Shown: piece by piece, positions 22,680 to 31,022 of the stretch
How positions within the stretch are numbered: position 1 is the stretch's first letter
Layout: every line of letters begins with the position of its first letter
Assembly: GCA_030605085.1 (NCBI GenBank)
Contig: JAUWBH010000049.1
Coordinates: 1-33,126 of the forward strand
Direction: 5' to 3'
Length of the DNA stretch: 33,126 nt
DNA from: Promethearchaeota archaeon
GTDB lineage: Archaea > Asgardarchaeota > Lokiarchaeia > Sigynarchaeales > SOKP01
Notes under the pieces: model-generated
Database searches by the model: none
Told to the model about the DNA's origin: nothing
Seen by the model: the letters and a program-made list of their open reading frames with translations, nothing else
Position numbers and translations under genes: made by a program

Positions 22680-22970
22680 TTAGTTATTTATATATTCGAT
22701 GTTAAAAATTGAATCAACACCTTTACTATGATTAATATTTATTTTTGAAACCTTCCCATAACTTATTTGAATTATAAAAGAATTTTTTAAGGGGATTTTA
22801 AGTATATAGGATAAGATAGAGCGAATTATACCTGAGTGAGTAATAATTGCCACTTTTTCATGATCTTTTTTGATGATTTCTTCAAAAATCTCGTTTGATC
22901 TATTAAATAAATCAAGATAAGATTCACCATGGTCAAATACACTATATTGGTAAAATAAAATTATTTTATA
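22680..22970 (-). pseudogene. C-terminal half of a histidine phosphatase (phosphoglycerate mutase family)
   Basis: The reverse strand is open for about 100 codons to TAA 22680-22682. It reads FDHGESYLDLFNRSNEIFEE, then KKDHEKVAIITHSGIIRSIL, SYILKIPLKNSFIIQISYGK and VSKINI. GESxxD and THSGIIR are the second half of the CobC/PhoE-type histidine phosphatase domain, including the second catalytic His. The N-terminal half with the RHG motif is missing, and a TAG lies just upstream, within the truncated Roadblock copy. It is a remnant joined to that copy. Confidence 0.65.
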
Positions 22971-22971
22971 C

Positions 22972-23250
22972 TTATTTAGGAGCTATTTCCTTGAGAATTG
23001 GTTCCATTATCTTGAATGCTTTTTTTAGCTTATGAATGTAATAACCAAGCTTAAAGGCCTTCTTGCAGTTAGTAAAAAGCATAAAATTGTTATCAGCCTC
23101 ACCCACTAAAATGATTGTATAGCCTTTAATACCCCTTATTACAATTTCTTTTAATTCGCCCTGATTTAGACCTTTGCTAATTTTATCGCCTAGGGAAATT
23201 AAAGTGGCTGGTGAAGCAGAATAGATGTCGCCTAAAAATTTTTTAGGCAA
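22972..23250 (-). pseudogene. truncated second copy of the Roadblock/LC7 gene
   Basis: 83 codons nearly identical to the C-terminal 83 residues of the gene at 23367-23792 (eight differences), from YSASPATLISLGDKISKG to KLKKAFKIMEPILKEIAPK. The apparent start, TTG 23250 with PKKFLGD, comes from a 19-base palindrome at the junction and is not part of the family. The first ~58 residues, including the first helix and strands of the Roadblock fold, are absent, so the product is unlikely to fold normally. It probably arose by a recent tandem duplication with 5' loss. Confidence 0.75.
23230..23248. repeat. 19-base perfect palindrome at the duplication junction
   Basis: GCCTAAAAA and TTTTTAGGC flank a central T. 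It lies exactly where similarity between the two Roadblock copies ends, so a hairpin at this point may have triggered the duplication break or been created by it. It could also act as a terminator for the intact gene upstream on the reverse strand. Confidence 0.6.
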
Positions 23251-23366
23251 ATTATAATCTTTTTTTAATTCGGTCTGTTAATAACTATAAATACAAAATC
23301 ATTATATTTTTTTTAACTAAAATAAAAAATTCGAGATTGGAATTCTCCAATTATAGAAAACATATT

Positions 23367-23792
23367 CTATTTAATCTGTATTTGTTTCAATATTGGTTCC
23401 ATTATCTTGAATGCTTTTTTTAGCTTATGAATGTAATAACCAAGCTTAAAGGCTTTCTTACTGTTAGTAAAAAGCATAAAATCATTATCTACATCGCCCA
23501 CTAAAATGATTGTATAGCCTTTAGTACCCCTTATTACAATTTCTTTTAATTCGCCCTGATTTAGACCCTTGCTAATTTTATCGCCTAAGGAAATTAATGT
23601 AGCGGGCGACGCACTATACAGATCGGAGATAATATCAGATGTTTCAGAGCTCGCAATCCTTAATCCCGTTTTGGTAACGATCGCAGTTCCCTCTAAATCG
23701 GTAGAGCTCTCAAGAAATTCTAAACTACGCATCAAATCGCTCAAAATCTCTTGATCTATTTCAAGCTCTGGTTTTTGAAACCCTTCACTCAC
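23367..23792 (-). CDS. Roadblock/LC7 domain protein
   Basis: 141 residues from GTG 23792, with AGGTG-type ribosome site on its strand at 23799-23806. Fold elements are a leading helix (IDQEILSDLMRSLEFLES), the strand STDLEGTAIVTKTGLRIAS, a helix with PATLISLGDKISKGLNQGEL, KEIVIRGTKGYTIILVG, then DFMLFTNSKKAFKLGYYIHK and a final helix. Roadblock proteins (MglB, dynein light chain, Ragulator types) dimerise and regulate small GTPases; Asgard archaea have many. It lies 45 bases downstream of selB on the same strand, suggesting co-transcription, though no functional link to selenocysteine is known. A truncated copy follows. Confidence 0.85.
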   Translation of the reverse strand: MSEGFQKPELEIDQEILSDLMRSLEFLESSTDLEGTAIVTKTGLRIASSETSDIISDLYSASPATLISLGDKISKGLNQGELKEIVIRGTKGYTIILVGDVDNDFMLFTNSKKAFKLGYYIHKLKKAFKIMEPILKQIQIK

Positions 23793-23837
23793 TTTTATAA
23801 CCTCACTTACTCAATAATATAATAATTTTTGAAAAAT

Positions 23838-25256
23838 TTAAATCTTTTTTAGTTTGAAGTTTCTTAACTCTTTTAACATAACTCGATCGCCTTTGCTCAC
23901 TTTTATGTCTTTATTTTCAATTCCAACAATTACAGCCGATTTCGTTCCGAATGTCCCTAATATTTTCGTGAAAGGAGGCTCTAATGCTTTTCCTACAATT
24001 TTTTTTGCTCCTATTGCACTTTGAGCTAAGCCAGTACACACGATCCCTTGAGAATGATTTGGGTTTTGAATGTGGCCTTTTTTAATTTTAAATTTATAAA
24101 ATAAGGGAGCTTCTCTATGGATCTTTAATAATTCTGCCGATCCTAATATCCTTAGTGTTGTGGGTGGTAAATCTAATCGGCTTATGAGCATGATAGTTTT
24201 CTCTTTTCTTATCAATGCCTTTTCATTTAACCATAAAATTGCCTTAAAACCTATATCTTTACTAGTTGCGATAGTTTCAACCCTTTTTCCTTCGATTTCA
24301 TAAAAAGGATATATTTTTCCAACAATAGTTAGCATTCCTATGGTAACATGTACTTGAGTACCAAAATGTGTTTCTGGTTTAAACAGTTTATTATTATTCA
24401 CTTTTACCTCAAGAATATCGCATTTTTCGAATGTTTTTGGATTATTAGTAGCGTAACAACCTCGATAAATTCTACTAATATCTAAATTTTTTACATTAAT
24501 ACCTACTCTATCTCCTGCTTTTGCGGTTTTTACGTTTTGATAGAAGATCTGAATATTTTTTATTCTCCCAGAAGTATTTGTGGGTAGTACAATTAATTCT
24601 TGATTTAAATTTATTGCTCCTTTTAATAATGTACCAGTTATAATCGCACCCATGCCTTTAATTGAAAAATAATGATCAATAGGAATTACTACATTGCCTT
24701 CCGTATCCCTTTTAATATCTAAAGTGTTAATCATCTCTAAGATTCCTTTTCTAAGTTCTTCAAAACCTAACTTATTTTCTGCCGAAACTGCATAGATTGG
24801 GACATTCGCTCCAAAAGATGTCGATTCGAAAAATTTTCTAGTTTTAATAATCTCATCGTCAATTTTTCCATTAAAAAGATCTATTTTATTTAAGATTACA
24901 ATGATATTTTTAATGTTAAGTGCGTCAATCATAATTAAATGCTCCCCTGTTTGAATTTGCGGTCCTTTGTTTATGTCAATTATTAATAACGCGCTATCAA
25001 TGATTTCTACCAAAGAGGCGCTGATTTTAATTAAATCAGCATGTCCAGGGCCATCTACTAGAGTAATCAAAAACTTATCGAGCGTGAAACTTGTAAAACC
25101 TAAATCTATAGTAATACCCCTCTCTTTACTTTGCGGATGGGCGTCAATTCCTGCGGTTGATATGATTTCGCTTAGAACTGAGGCAACCGCTGTTTTACCG
25201 GAATCTATGTGTCCAAATAAACCAATATGAACTGGTATTTTCTCTTCGACTTCCAT
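23838..25256 (-). CDS. selB: selenocysteine-specific elongation factor SelB (archaeal/eukaryotic type)
   Basis: 472 residues, the archaeal SelB length. GTPase motifs: G1 GHIDSGKT (15-22), switch I HPQSKERGITIDLGF with the SelB/eEFSec-specific pattern STAGIDAHPQSKERG, G3 DGPGH (68-72), G4 NKID (123-126), G5 SAE (158-160). Domains II and III follow (DHYFSIKGMGAIITGTLLKG is characteristic), and a C-terminal domain IV ends with GTFGTKSAVIVGIENKDIKV. It delivers Sec-tRNA to UGA codons with a SECIS. ATG 25256 has no clear ribosome site, so the message may be leaderless. Its presence shows that this genome encodes selenoproteins, which supports the microprotein at 22471. Confidence 0.94.
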   Translation of the reverse strand: MEVEEKIPVHIGLFGHIDSGKTAVASVLSEIISTAGIDAHPQSKERGITIDLGFTSFTLDKFLITLVDGPGHADLIKISASLVEIIDSALLIIDINKGPQIQTGEHLIMIDALNIKNIIVILNKIDLFNGKIDDEIIKTRKFFESTSFGANVPIYAVSAENKLGFEELRKGILEMINTLDIKRDTEGNVVIPIDHYFSIKGMGAIITGTLLKGAINLNQELIVLPTNTSGRIKNIQIFYQNVKTAKAGDRVGINVKNLDISRIYRGCYATNNPKTFEKCDILEVKVNNNKLFKPETHFGTQVHVTIGMLTIVGKIYPFYEIEGKRVETIATSKDIGFKAILWLNEKALIRKEKTIMLISRLDLPPTTLRILGSAELLKIHREAPLFYKFKIKKGHIQNPNHSQGIVCTGLAQSAIGAKKIVGKALEPPFTKILGTFGTKSAVIVGIENKDIKVSKGDRVMLKELRNFKLKKI

Positions 25257-25444
25257 TGCTAAAATTTTTAAAAAAACAAGTTGAATAGACTATATTAATT
25301 CATATAATATTCCTTAAAAATTAAAAAATTTTAATTTAAAATAAAAATTTAAAATTGGGCTCCAATATATATATAAAATAAATACTTTTATTTTAATCAT
25401 AAATATTATAATGATCAGCTTAAATCAAACTGAATGTGAAAACT
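25257..25444. promoter_or_regulatory. divergent promoter region of selB and the zinc-ribbon gene
   Basis: AT-rich, no gene. ATATATATATAAAATAA near 25365-25381 is the TATA region of the forward gene. ATTATATG on the reverse strand near 25303-25310 could serve selB, placing its start close to the ATG. No operator-like palindrome was noticed. Confidence 0.4.
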
Positions 25445-26392
25445 ATGCCGAGATTTTGTATTTACTGTGGGAAGCAAATAAAAGAAAATGACAGATTTTG
25501 TATTTATTGCGGCAAACCCCTCCTTTCTGATCTTCCTAAAACCAGTAAAAAACCTAAAGAAAAAGTACTTGACAAATTTAAAGAGATTACACCGAAATTA
25601 GATAAAAAGCAGAAAAAAGAATTGGAAAAAGAGGAGGAGGATAAAATTTTAGAAGATATTAAGGAAGTGGGCGGAGAAGAAGGGGAGGTAGAGAAGGAAG
25701 TAGAAGAAACAAAGAAAGAGAAAAAGAAAGAAAAGAAGGAAAAAGAAAAGAAAGAAAAAATAGAAGTTAAACCTCTCCCCGAAGATGTAAAACAGCAAAT
25801 TGAATTCTTTCTTGAACTAACAGATGTAAGATTAAAAAAGAAATCTTTAGCTGATAAGTTGACTGATTTTCAGAAATTAATAAATAACGAAAAGTACGAC
25901 ACAGATTTCGAATTTAGCGAAAAAATTAACATTCAATTAAAAGCTGTTAAAACTCTTATAGAAGAAGTTAAAAAAAAAGAAAATGAGATTAAACAGAAAA
26001 TGGATTCTCCTTTTATAGTTGAAAGGCTTAATCGAGGCATCGCAACCAAGAGATCTCAACTTAAAAATCTAACCAGAGAACATAGACTTAAAAAAGTAAA
26101 AGATAAAGACATATTCAACAAATTAAAGGAACGCTATAAAAAGGAATTGAAGGATTTAGAAACTGAAAGAGAAGAGTTGGTTGCAGGAATGAAATTATGG
26201 ATAGAAGAAATGAAAATGGAAGAACTTGAAGTATCAACTGAGCAAAAACTAAATAAAGGTCAGTTTTCAGCCAAGGAAATTTCTGAAAAAGAATTTAAAG
26301 AAAAGGACGATGTTTTTGAGAGGAGGTTAAATAAAATTAGTAGCATGTTAAAAACATTAGAAAACCTTACTAAAAAAAAAATTAAAGATTAA
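25445..26392 (+). CDS. zinc-ribbon protein with long charged coiled coil
   Basis: 315 residues from ATG 25445 (a GTG at 25436 is also in frame). The N-terminus has two CxxC pairs (CIYCGKQ and CIYCGKP), a zinc ribbon. Residues ~30-110 are a low-complexity Lys/Glu region. The remainder is predicted helical and coiled coil, with an internal core, MDSPFIVERLNRGIATKRSQ, that looks structured. Zinc ribbon plus coiled coil is common in Asgard genomes, but the function is unknown. A CdvB/ESCRT relation was considered and is not supported by any motif seen. Confidence 0.65.
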   Translation: MPRFCIYCGKQIKENDRFCIYCGKPLLSDLPKTSKKPKEKVLDKFKEITPKLDKKQKKELEKEEEDKILEDIKEVGGEEGEVEKEVEETKKEKKKEKKEKEKKEKIEVKPLPEDVKQQIEFFLELTDVRLKKKSLADKLTDFQKLINNEKYDTDFEFSEKINIQLKAVKTLIEEVKKKENEIKQKMDSPFIVERLNRGIATKRSQLKNLTREHRLKKVKDKDIFNKLKERYKKELKDLETEREELVAGMKLWIEEMKMEELEVSTEQKLNKGQFSAKEISEKEFKEKDDVFERRLNKISSMLKTLENLTKKKIKD

Positions 26393-26427
26393 TTTTATTT
26401 GTATTATAATATTTAAAGAATTGAAAA

Positions 26428-26553
26428 ATGAGAAAAAAATTAATTGGTTTCATAATTCTGTTAATTGCGTTATCTTTTCTTACTTTAGGGATTATTGAAG
26501 GTCAGTTTCTTTTATTTAACATATTCTACGAAGAAATGGTCGAGATTCCGTAG
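26428..26553 (+). CDS. 41-residue single-pass membrane protein
   Basis: ATG 26428 encodes MRKKLIGFIILLIALSFLTL followed by GIIEGQFLLFNIFYEEMVEIP and TAG. A basic N-terminus and one hydrophobic helix make it a signal-anchor-like peptide with a short acidic end. It lies 35 bases after the zinc-ribbon gene and ends 3 bases before the converging gene. Composition is coding-like, but no homologue is recognised. Confidence 0.4.
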   Translation: MRKKLIGFIILLIALSFLTLGIIEGQFLLFNIFYEEMVEIP

Positions 26554-26556
26554 TAA

Positions 26557-26856
26557 TTAATCCCATTGACCCTTTCTTGACGCAGGATTGTCCTCCAGAA
26601 ATCCTTTCCTCATGTATATTTTTTCTTGGGACTTGCGTATTTTATTTGCCTCACTATAGTGTTTTTTGCACAAGTATATTTTATGGAGTTTATTTTCATC
26701 TACTTTAAATCCCGCTTTTTCAAGATATTTACCCCATTTATTTTCAGATAAGGATCTTATAGCTGATTCGTAGCAATCATTTATAGAACATTGTTTGCTC
26801 TTACCTGCGGTTTTACCAAGATCTTTTTTATCTCTAAGCTCTTTCGGAAATTTCAC
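26557..26856 (-). CDS. small basic zinc-binding archaeal protein
   Basis: 99 residues. Putative ligands are in CSINDCYESAIRSLSENKWG (Cys pair) and IYLCKKHYSEANK (Cys and His), a CxxxxC...CxxH pattern seen in small archaeal proteins of unknown function. Very basic (many Lys and Arg), so nucleic acid binding is plausible. ATG 26856 has no strong ribosome site and may be leaderless. It is divergent from the Nudix genes by about 90 bases. Confidence 0.6.
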   Translation of the reverse strand: MKFPKELRDKKDLGKTAGKSKQCSINDCYESAIRSLSENKWGKYLEKAGFKVDENKLHKIYLCKKHYSEANKIRKSQEKIYMRKGFLEDNPASRKGQWD

Positions 26857-26943
26857 TCTTAAACAACCAACTAAAAACTTTATTAGGAAATAATATTTAT
26901 GAATTTAAATAATCGATATCTTAAAATTTTTGTTATATCTATA

Positions 26944-27657
26944 ATGGGTTCTTTAAATTTATTATTTGACGAAAATTTAATAAAAGAAAAATTATTCCCA
27001 TTCGATTCCCCATCACGAATTTCTATAAAAGACGATTTTTTTACCCCTTCAGCAGTGCTTTTTGCTATTATGTCTTATAAAGATAAGCCATATGAATTAG
27101 TAATTATTCATCGAGCTAATAAAGGTTTAAAACATAGGGGAGAAATGTCATTTCCGGGAGGTAAATTTGATACCAAACTCGATAAATCTTTGGAAGATAC
27201 TGCACTTAGAGAAACTGAAGAAGAAATTGGTGTTACAAAAGATAAAGTAAAAATTTTGGGCTGTCTTCATGATTTCCCTACAATGTCACAATACATAATT
27301 ACTCCTTTTATTGGTATTATTAATAAAGACCAAGAATTGATTAAAGAGGAAAGAGAAGTTCAAGCAATTATAAAAGTTCCTATTAATTTTTTCGTAAGTA
27401 GAAAAAACTTTAGAGAACAAACCTTCGATTTAAAAGGGAAGAAATTACCTGTGTTTTATTTTAATTATTATGATAACATAACCAATAAAAATTATACCAT
27501 TTGGGGAGCAACTGCTTATATGATTGTAAGCTTTATTGAATTACTATATGATTTAAAAATATCAAAACTTGGAATAAGACGGTTTAATGTTAATGAAATT
27601 AAAGATTTGAAAGATTTTTTATTATATAGAAATCAAATTACTGAAAATTTAAAATAA
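26944..27657 (+). CDS. Nudix hydrolase, CoA pyrophosphatase (NUDT7/NudL) type, copy 1
   Basis: 237 residues from ATG 26944; an earlier ATG at 26899 adds 15 residues without a match in the second copy. The CoA-type pattern is VIIHRANKGLKHRGEMSFPG followed by GKFDTKLDKSLEDTALRETEEEIG, that is a GE.SFPGG motif plus the Nudix box with REtxEExG. The family cleaves CoA and acyl-CoA to 4'-phosphopantetheine and 3',5'-ADP with Mg2+. A paralogue follows directly. Acyl-CoA genes downstream fit a role in CoA turnover, but the substrate is inferred. Confidence 0.85.
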   Translation: MGSLNLLFDENLIKEKLFPFDSPSRISIKDDFFTPSAVLFAIMSYKDKPYELVIIHRANKGLKHRGEMSFPGGKFDTKLDKSLEDTALRETEEEIGVTKDKVKILGCLHDFPTMSQYIITPFIGIINKDQELIKEEREVQAIIKVPINFFVSRKNFREQTFDLKGKKLPVFYFNYYDNITNKNYTIWGATAYMIVSFIELLYDLKISKLGIRRFNVNEIKDLKDFLLYRNQITENLK

Positions 27658-27666
27658 ATTGAAATT

Positions 27667-28344
27667 GTGGAAACTGTGAACTTAATTTTCAACGAGAATT
27701 TAATAAAAAGTAAATTAAAAGAACTTAATTCTCCAAATAGACTCTCCATGCGAGAAGAGCATTTTGTAAATTCGGCTGTAATCTTTTTAATCATCCCCTA
27801 TGAGGATAGACCTTACGATCTGGTCTTAATCCGTCGAACAAAGAGAATAAATGATAAACATGCTGAAGAAATGTCTTTTCCTGGTGGAAAATTTGACCCT
27901 GAATTAGATAAAACATATATAGATACTGCTTTTAGAGAAACAGAAGAAGAATTAGGTATTACAAGAACTAATATCAATTTATTAGGGTGCCTTGACGATC
28001 ATTTAACGCCAAAAGGTTTTATAATAACTCCGATTGTTAGTTATATTGATCAAAATCAAAAAATGGTCAAGCAAGATGAAGAAGTGAAAGAAATTGTAAA
28101 AATCCCGATAAAATTCTTCTTTAATAAAAAAAATTATCGAGAAAGAACATATTTCATTAAAAAAGACTTAGTCGGTGTAGGAAAATTCAATTATCGGGCA
28201 CCTAATGAGAAAAAATATGTGATTTTTGGAGCAACATCTCATATAATAGTGAATTTTGTCGATACGATTTATAATACAGGATTAATGACGCCCGGATGCA
28301 GAAGAATTAATTGTAATGATATTAGAGATAAAATTGTTAAGTAA
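27667..28344 (+). CDS. Nudix hydrolase, CoA pyrophosphatase type, copy 2
   Basis: 225 residues from GTG 27667. It aligns with the upstream gene along its length: LIFNENLIKSKLKELNSPNR, VLIRRTKRINDKHAEEMSFP, GGKFDPELDKTYIDTAFRET with EEELGI, and a shared ending with GATSHIIVNFVDTIYN. The Nudix box is intact. The pair arose by tandem duplication and has diverged clearly, so both are probably kept for different substrates. The gap between them is only 9 bases. Confidence 0.85.
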   Translation: METVNLIFNENLIKSKLKELNSPNRLSMREEHFVNSAVIFLIIPYEDRPYDLVLIRRTKRINDKHAEEMSFPGGKFDPELDKTYIDTAFRETEEELGITRTNINLLGCLDDHLTPKGFIITPIVSYIDQNQKMVKQDEEVKEIVKIPIKFFFNKKNYRERTYFIKKDLVGVGKFNYRAPNEKKYVIFGATSHIIVNFVDTIYNTGLMTPGCRRINCNDIRDKIVK

Positions 28345-28577
28345 TTTTCTTGAGCAGACATGATAAATAATTATAGATTTTGAGGAGAGGACTAATTTAA
28401 TTTGCATTTAAATACAGATTAGCATTTTTAGTTAATTTAATGGTAAGTATTAGCTACTAGCGGGATTGATTTTTCGTTAAATTTATTTAATTTGAAATAA
28501 ACTTTTGTATATATTTCTATTTGATAAATATTTATCAATTTTTTTATCTAAAATATTTACTTTATTAAAATTGAAAA
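28345..28577 (+). promoter_or_regulatory. promoter region of the crotonase gene
   Basis: AT-rich, no gene. GTATATATT at 28507-28515 is a TATA candidate. It is followed by a perfect 18-base palindrome (28521-28538) and a T-run. ATG 28578 has no clear ribosome site. Confidence 0.4.
28521..28538. promoter_or_regulatory. perfect 18-base palindrome, operator candidate
   Basis: TTGATAAATATTTATCAA lies just downstream of a TATA candidate and 40 bases before the crotonase start, where a bound dimer would block transcription. The T-run after it also allows a terminator role for the Nudix genes. A related exact site was not found before the acyl-CoA dehydrogenase. Confidence 0.45.
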
Positions 28578-29432
28578 ATGAACCTTAAAAATTTAGAAAC
28601 CATTAATTTTGAATTACGAGATGATGGAGTAGGGATAATTACTTTAAATCGACCAGAACGCCTTAATGCCATGTCTTTTCAATTAACTGAAGATTTTCAC
28701 TCAATTCTTGATTACCTCATGGTTCAAATAGATTGCCGTGTTGTAATATTAAGAGGCGCCGGGAGAGGATTCTGTTCTGGATTAGATTTGAAGGAAATAA
28801 ACCTTTTATGGCAGAAAAAAAAGCCGGAACACTATAAAAAGTTTTATTATGCAAACATGCCTGAACTTGTAAAGAATGGAATCTATTTGCAATGGCGAAT
28901 AAGTCAAATTTTTGTCAAAATGCGTAAAATAAGTCAACCAATCATTGCTATAGTCCAAGGACCTGCTACTGGAGGAGGTTTTGCTCTTGCACTGGCATCC
29001 GATATCCGAATTGCTGGTGAAAGTGCTAAATTTAGCAATGCATTCATTAATATAGGACTGTCTGGAAGTGATGTTACATGCAGTTATCACCTCCCACGGC
29101 TTATCGGCATGTCCCGTGCTGCTGAAATCATGATGACGGGAAGATTTTTTGACGCTAAAGAAGCAGAACGAATTGGACTTGTTTATAAAATAGTCAAAGA
29201 TGAAAAACTATTAGATGCAGGAATGGAAATAGCGGAAACGTTACTGTCGAAATCTCCCTTAGGGTTGCGCATGACCAAACAAGCGCTGAACATGTCGCTC
29301 GACAGTCCAAGCTTGGCAACGATTAGTGAACTTGAAAATCGGGCTCAAGCTTTTTGTATTGTATCTAAGGATATGTTGGAGGGTTTGGATGCATTTAGAG
29401 AAAAAAGGAAACCAAACTTTCCATTGAAGTAA
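28578..29432 (+). CDS. enoyl-CoA hydratase/isomerase (crotonase) family protein
   Basis: 284 residues. Crotonase features are LNRPERLNAMSFQL, the first oxyanion loop RGAGRGFCSGLDLKEIN, and the second, QGPATGGGFALALASDIRIA, then AKFSNAFINIGLSGSDVTCSY and LPRLIGMSRAAEIMMTGRFF. The two catalytic glutamates of classical hydratases (in GGG.EL and PE.) appear replaced by Ala and Phe. The Asp in GSDVT sits where dienoyl-CoA isomerase has a catalytic Asp. It may therefore be an isomerase or another crotonase reaction rather than a hydratase. It converges on the acyl-CoA dehydrogenase. Confidence 0.85.
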   Translation: MNLKNLETINFELRDDGVGIITLNRPERLNAMSFQLTEDFHSILDYLMVQIDCRVVILRGAGRGFCSGLDLKEINLLWQKKKPEHYKKFYYANMPELVKNGIYLQWRISQIFVKMRKISQPIIAIVQGPATGGGFALALASDIRIAGESAKFSNAFINIGLSGSDVTCSYHLPRLIGMSRAAEIMMTGRFFDAKEAERIGLVYKIVKDEKLLDAGMEIAETLLSKSPLGLRMTKQALNMSLDSPSLATISELENRAQAFCIVSKDMLEGLDAFREKRKPNFPLK

Positions 29433-29501
29433 AGTATTGATAAATTCAGTGTTGGTTAAAAAGCAAAAAATATTGAAAAATTTTTTTTCATTAATATAAT
29501 A

Positions 29502-29519
29502 TTTCTCTCATCAGAGAAA
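29502..29519. terminator. hairpin between converging crotonase and acyl-CoA dehydrogenase
   Basis: TTTCTCT (29502-29508) and AGAGAAA (29513-29519) around CATC, with A-rich sequence after and a T-rich run before. This arrangement would give a U-tract on either strand, suitable for a bidirectional terminator between the two convergent genes. Confidence 0.5.
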
Positions 29520-29625
29520 AAATCACAAGGGGGTGATCTGATAAATACAAGATTTTGTCGGCTAACCAACTAAAAAAATAAAAGAAAAAAGATAAATAAT
29601 TAAATACTGAATAAATGAAAAAAAA

Positions 29626-30909
29626 TTAGAGCATCTTAAATAATTGCCTTAAAGCATTTGACATTATATAACCTTGAATTTGCCTTGTTCCAGCACCAAT
29701 CTCTTGGATTCGGGAAATTCCTAATAGATCGTGCATTAATGTATTATCACAAACTCCTGCTCCGCCCATCAAATTTGCGCAACCATAACATACGCGCTCA
29801 GTTAATTTCGCACCTTGATATTTTAATTGAGAGGCCGTAGCGACAAGTTGAAAGTTGAATTTTTTAGGTAGACTCCCGAATTGTTCGATTTTTTTATCAA
29901 TAAGTTGAGCTATATGTAAGTATGCTAAGGTCAAGTTCTTTGTTTTAGCCCATAAATCAGCTAGGGTAAAACCTACTCCTTGAAATTTCAAAATTTCTTG
30001 ATTAAATTGTTTTCTCATATTAACATAAATTGTGGCGTGAGCAATCGCATTCCAAGCTTCTGCGAGATATAACCCTACATTAGCCAACCTTTCTAAATTT
30101 AACCCTTCAAAAAGATGTTCTCTGCCGAGTCCGGGCGCCCCTAAAACATATTCCTTAGGAACTTTTAAGTTAGTAAATGTTTCTTTACCGATGAACATTC
30201 TTGGTGTCCAAGGGATAATTACTCTTTCAGCATTCCACCCATCCCAAGAAGTATCTACTAAGAATTGGCCCATGGTATTTCCATTATCTTTTTCTGAACA
30301 AGCATAAATAACTGCCCAATCGGCTTTAGGACCATTTGTTTGATATATTTTTTCTCCATTAAGCGTGAAGCTTCCATCCGCTTGCTCATCGCAAGTAGTA
30401 AGCATATGAACCGCATCTGACCCTCTTTCTGGTTCCGTAATACACATACAACCTATTTTTTGCCCCATTACCAATTCTCTAAGTGCTTTTAAACGAACAT
30501 CCACCCCTTCATTATGGTGTAGTATTGCATTGACGGCAAGTACTGTTGCGCCAATACTCATAGCCAATTGTGAGTCAAAAGAATCCGTAGCTAACATTCG
30601 CATAAACTCAGTTGTCATTCCATACAGTTCAAAATTAAGGTCAAGTTCCTTAAAATCATGCATGCGTGTAATTAACCCTGCTTTACCAATTTCAGGAAAC
30701 CACTCAAAAAAATCTTCATTGTGGGTAATATTACGTTTCTTCTCCATACTAAGGAAAAATTTTTGAGCTTCTTTCATAAAATTAAAATGTTTTGGCTTTA
30801 AGATTGAAACTAAGTTATTATTCAAGAATTTATATCTATTTCTTAAACTCAATTTCTCTATTATATCATCATTTATACATTGTACGTCTCCTTTTGACAT
30901 AAACCTCAT
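29626..30909 (-). CDS. acyl-CoA dehydrogenase
   Basis: 427 residues. Family stretches are KIGCMCITEPERGSDAVHML (FAD and substrate site), GEKIYQTNGPKADWAVIYA, VPKEYVLGAPGLGREHLFEG and CYGCANLMGGAGVC near the flavin-binding end. The usual base in IYEGT is here IGAGT, with Ala in place of Glu. NLERLANVGLYLAEAW carries a Glu in the position used as base by isovaleryl- and long-chain dehydrogenases. It would oxidise a saturated acyl-CoA to the enoyl-CoA that the neighbouring crotonase could use. The N-terminus before ~60 is unusual. The electron acceptor is not visible. Confidence 0.9.
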   Translation of the reverse strand: MRFMSKGDVQCINDDIIEKLSLRNRYKFLNNNLVSILKPKHFNFMKEAQKFFLSMEKKRNITHNEDFFEWFPEIGKAGLITRMHDFKELDLNFELYGMTTEFMRMLATDSFDSQLAMSIGATVLAVNAILHHNEGVDVRLKALRELVMGQKIGCMCITEPERGSDAVHMLTTCDEQADGSFTLNGEKIYQTNGPKADWAVIYACSEKDNGNTMGQFLVDTSWDGWNAERVIIPWTPRMFIGKETFTNLKVPKEYVLGAPGLGREHLFEGLNLERLANVGLYLAEAWNAIAHATIYVNMRKQFNQEILKFQGVGFTLADLWAKTKNLTLAYLHIAQLIDKKIEQFGSLPKKFNFQLVATASQLKYQGAKLTERVCYGCANLMGGAGVCDNTLMHDLLGISRIQEIGAGTRQIQGYIMSNALRQLFKML

Positions 30910-31022
30910 CTCTTATTATTTTATTTAAAAAATAGAATATTAATCAGATTTATTAAAATAATCTAAATTATAATCATCTAAATCTAAATTATCTTTATAA
31001 TTTTCTGTGTTTAGAAAATTAA
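30910..31022. other. promoter region of the acyl-CoA dehydrogenase gene
   Basis: AT-rich spacer upstream of the reverse-strand gene. It contains a near-tandem run of ATCTAAATTATAATC-like units (30960-31000), possibly a binding region. No gene. Confidence 0.35.

Noticed and set aside
25445..26392. ESCRT/CdvB-type protein
   Set aside because: It has helices and coiled coil, but no Snf7-like motif; the zinc ribbon and Lys/Glu linker do not fit that family.
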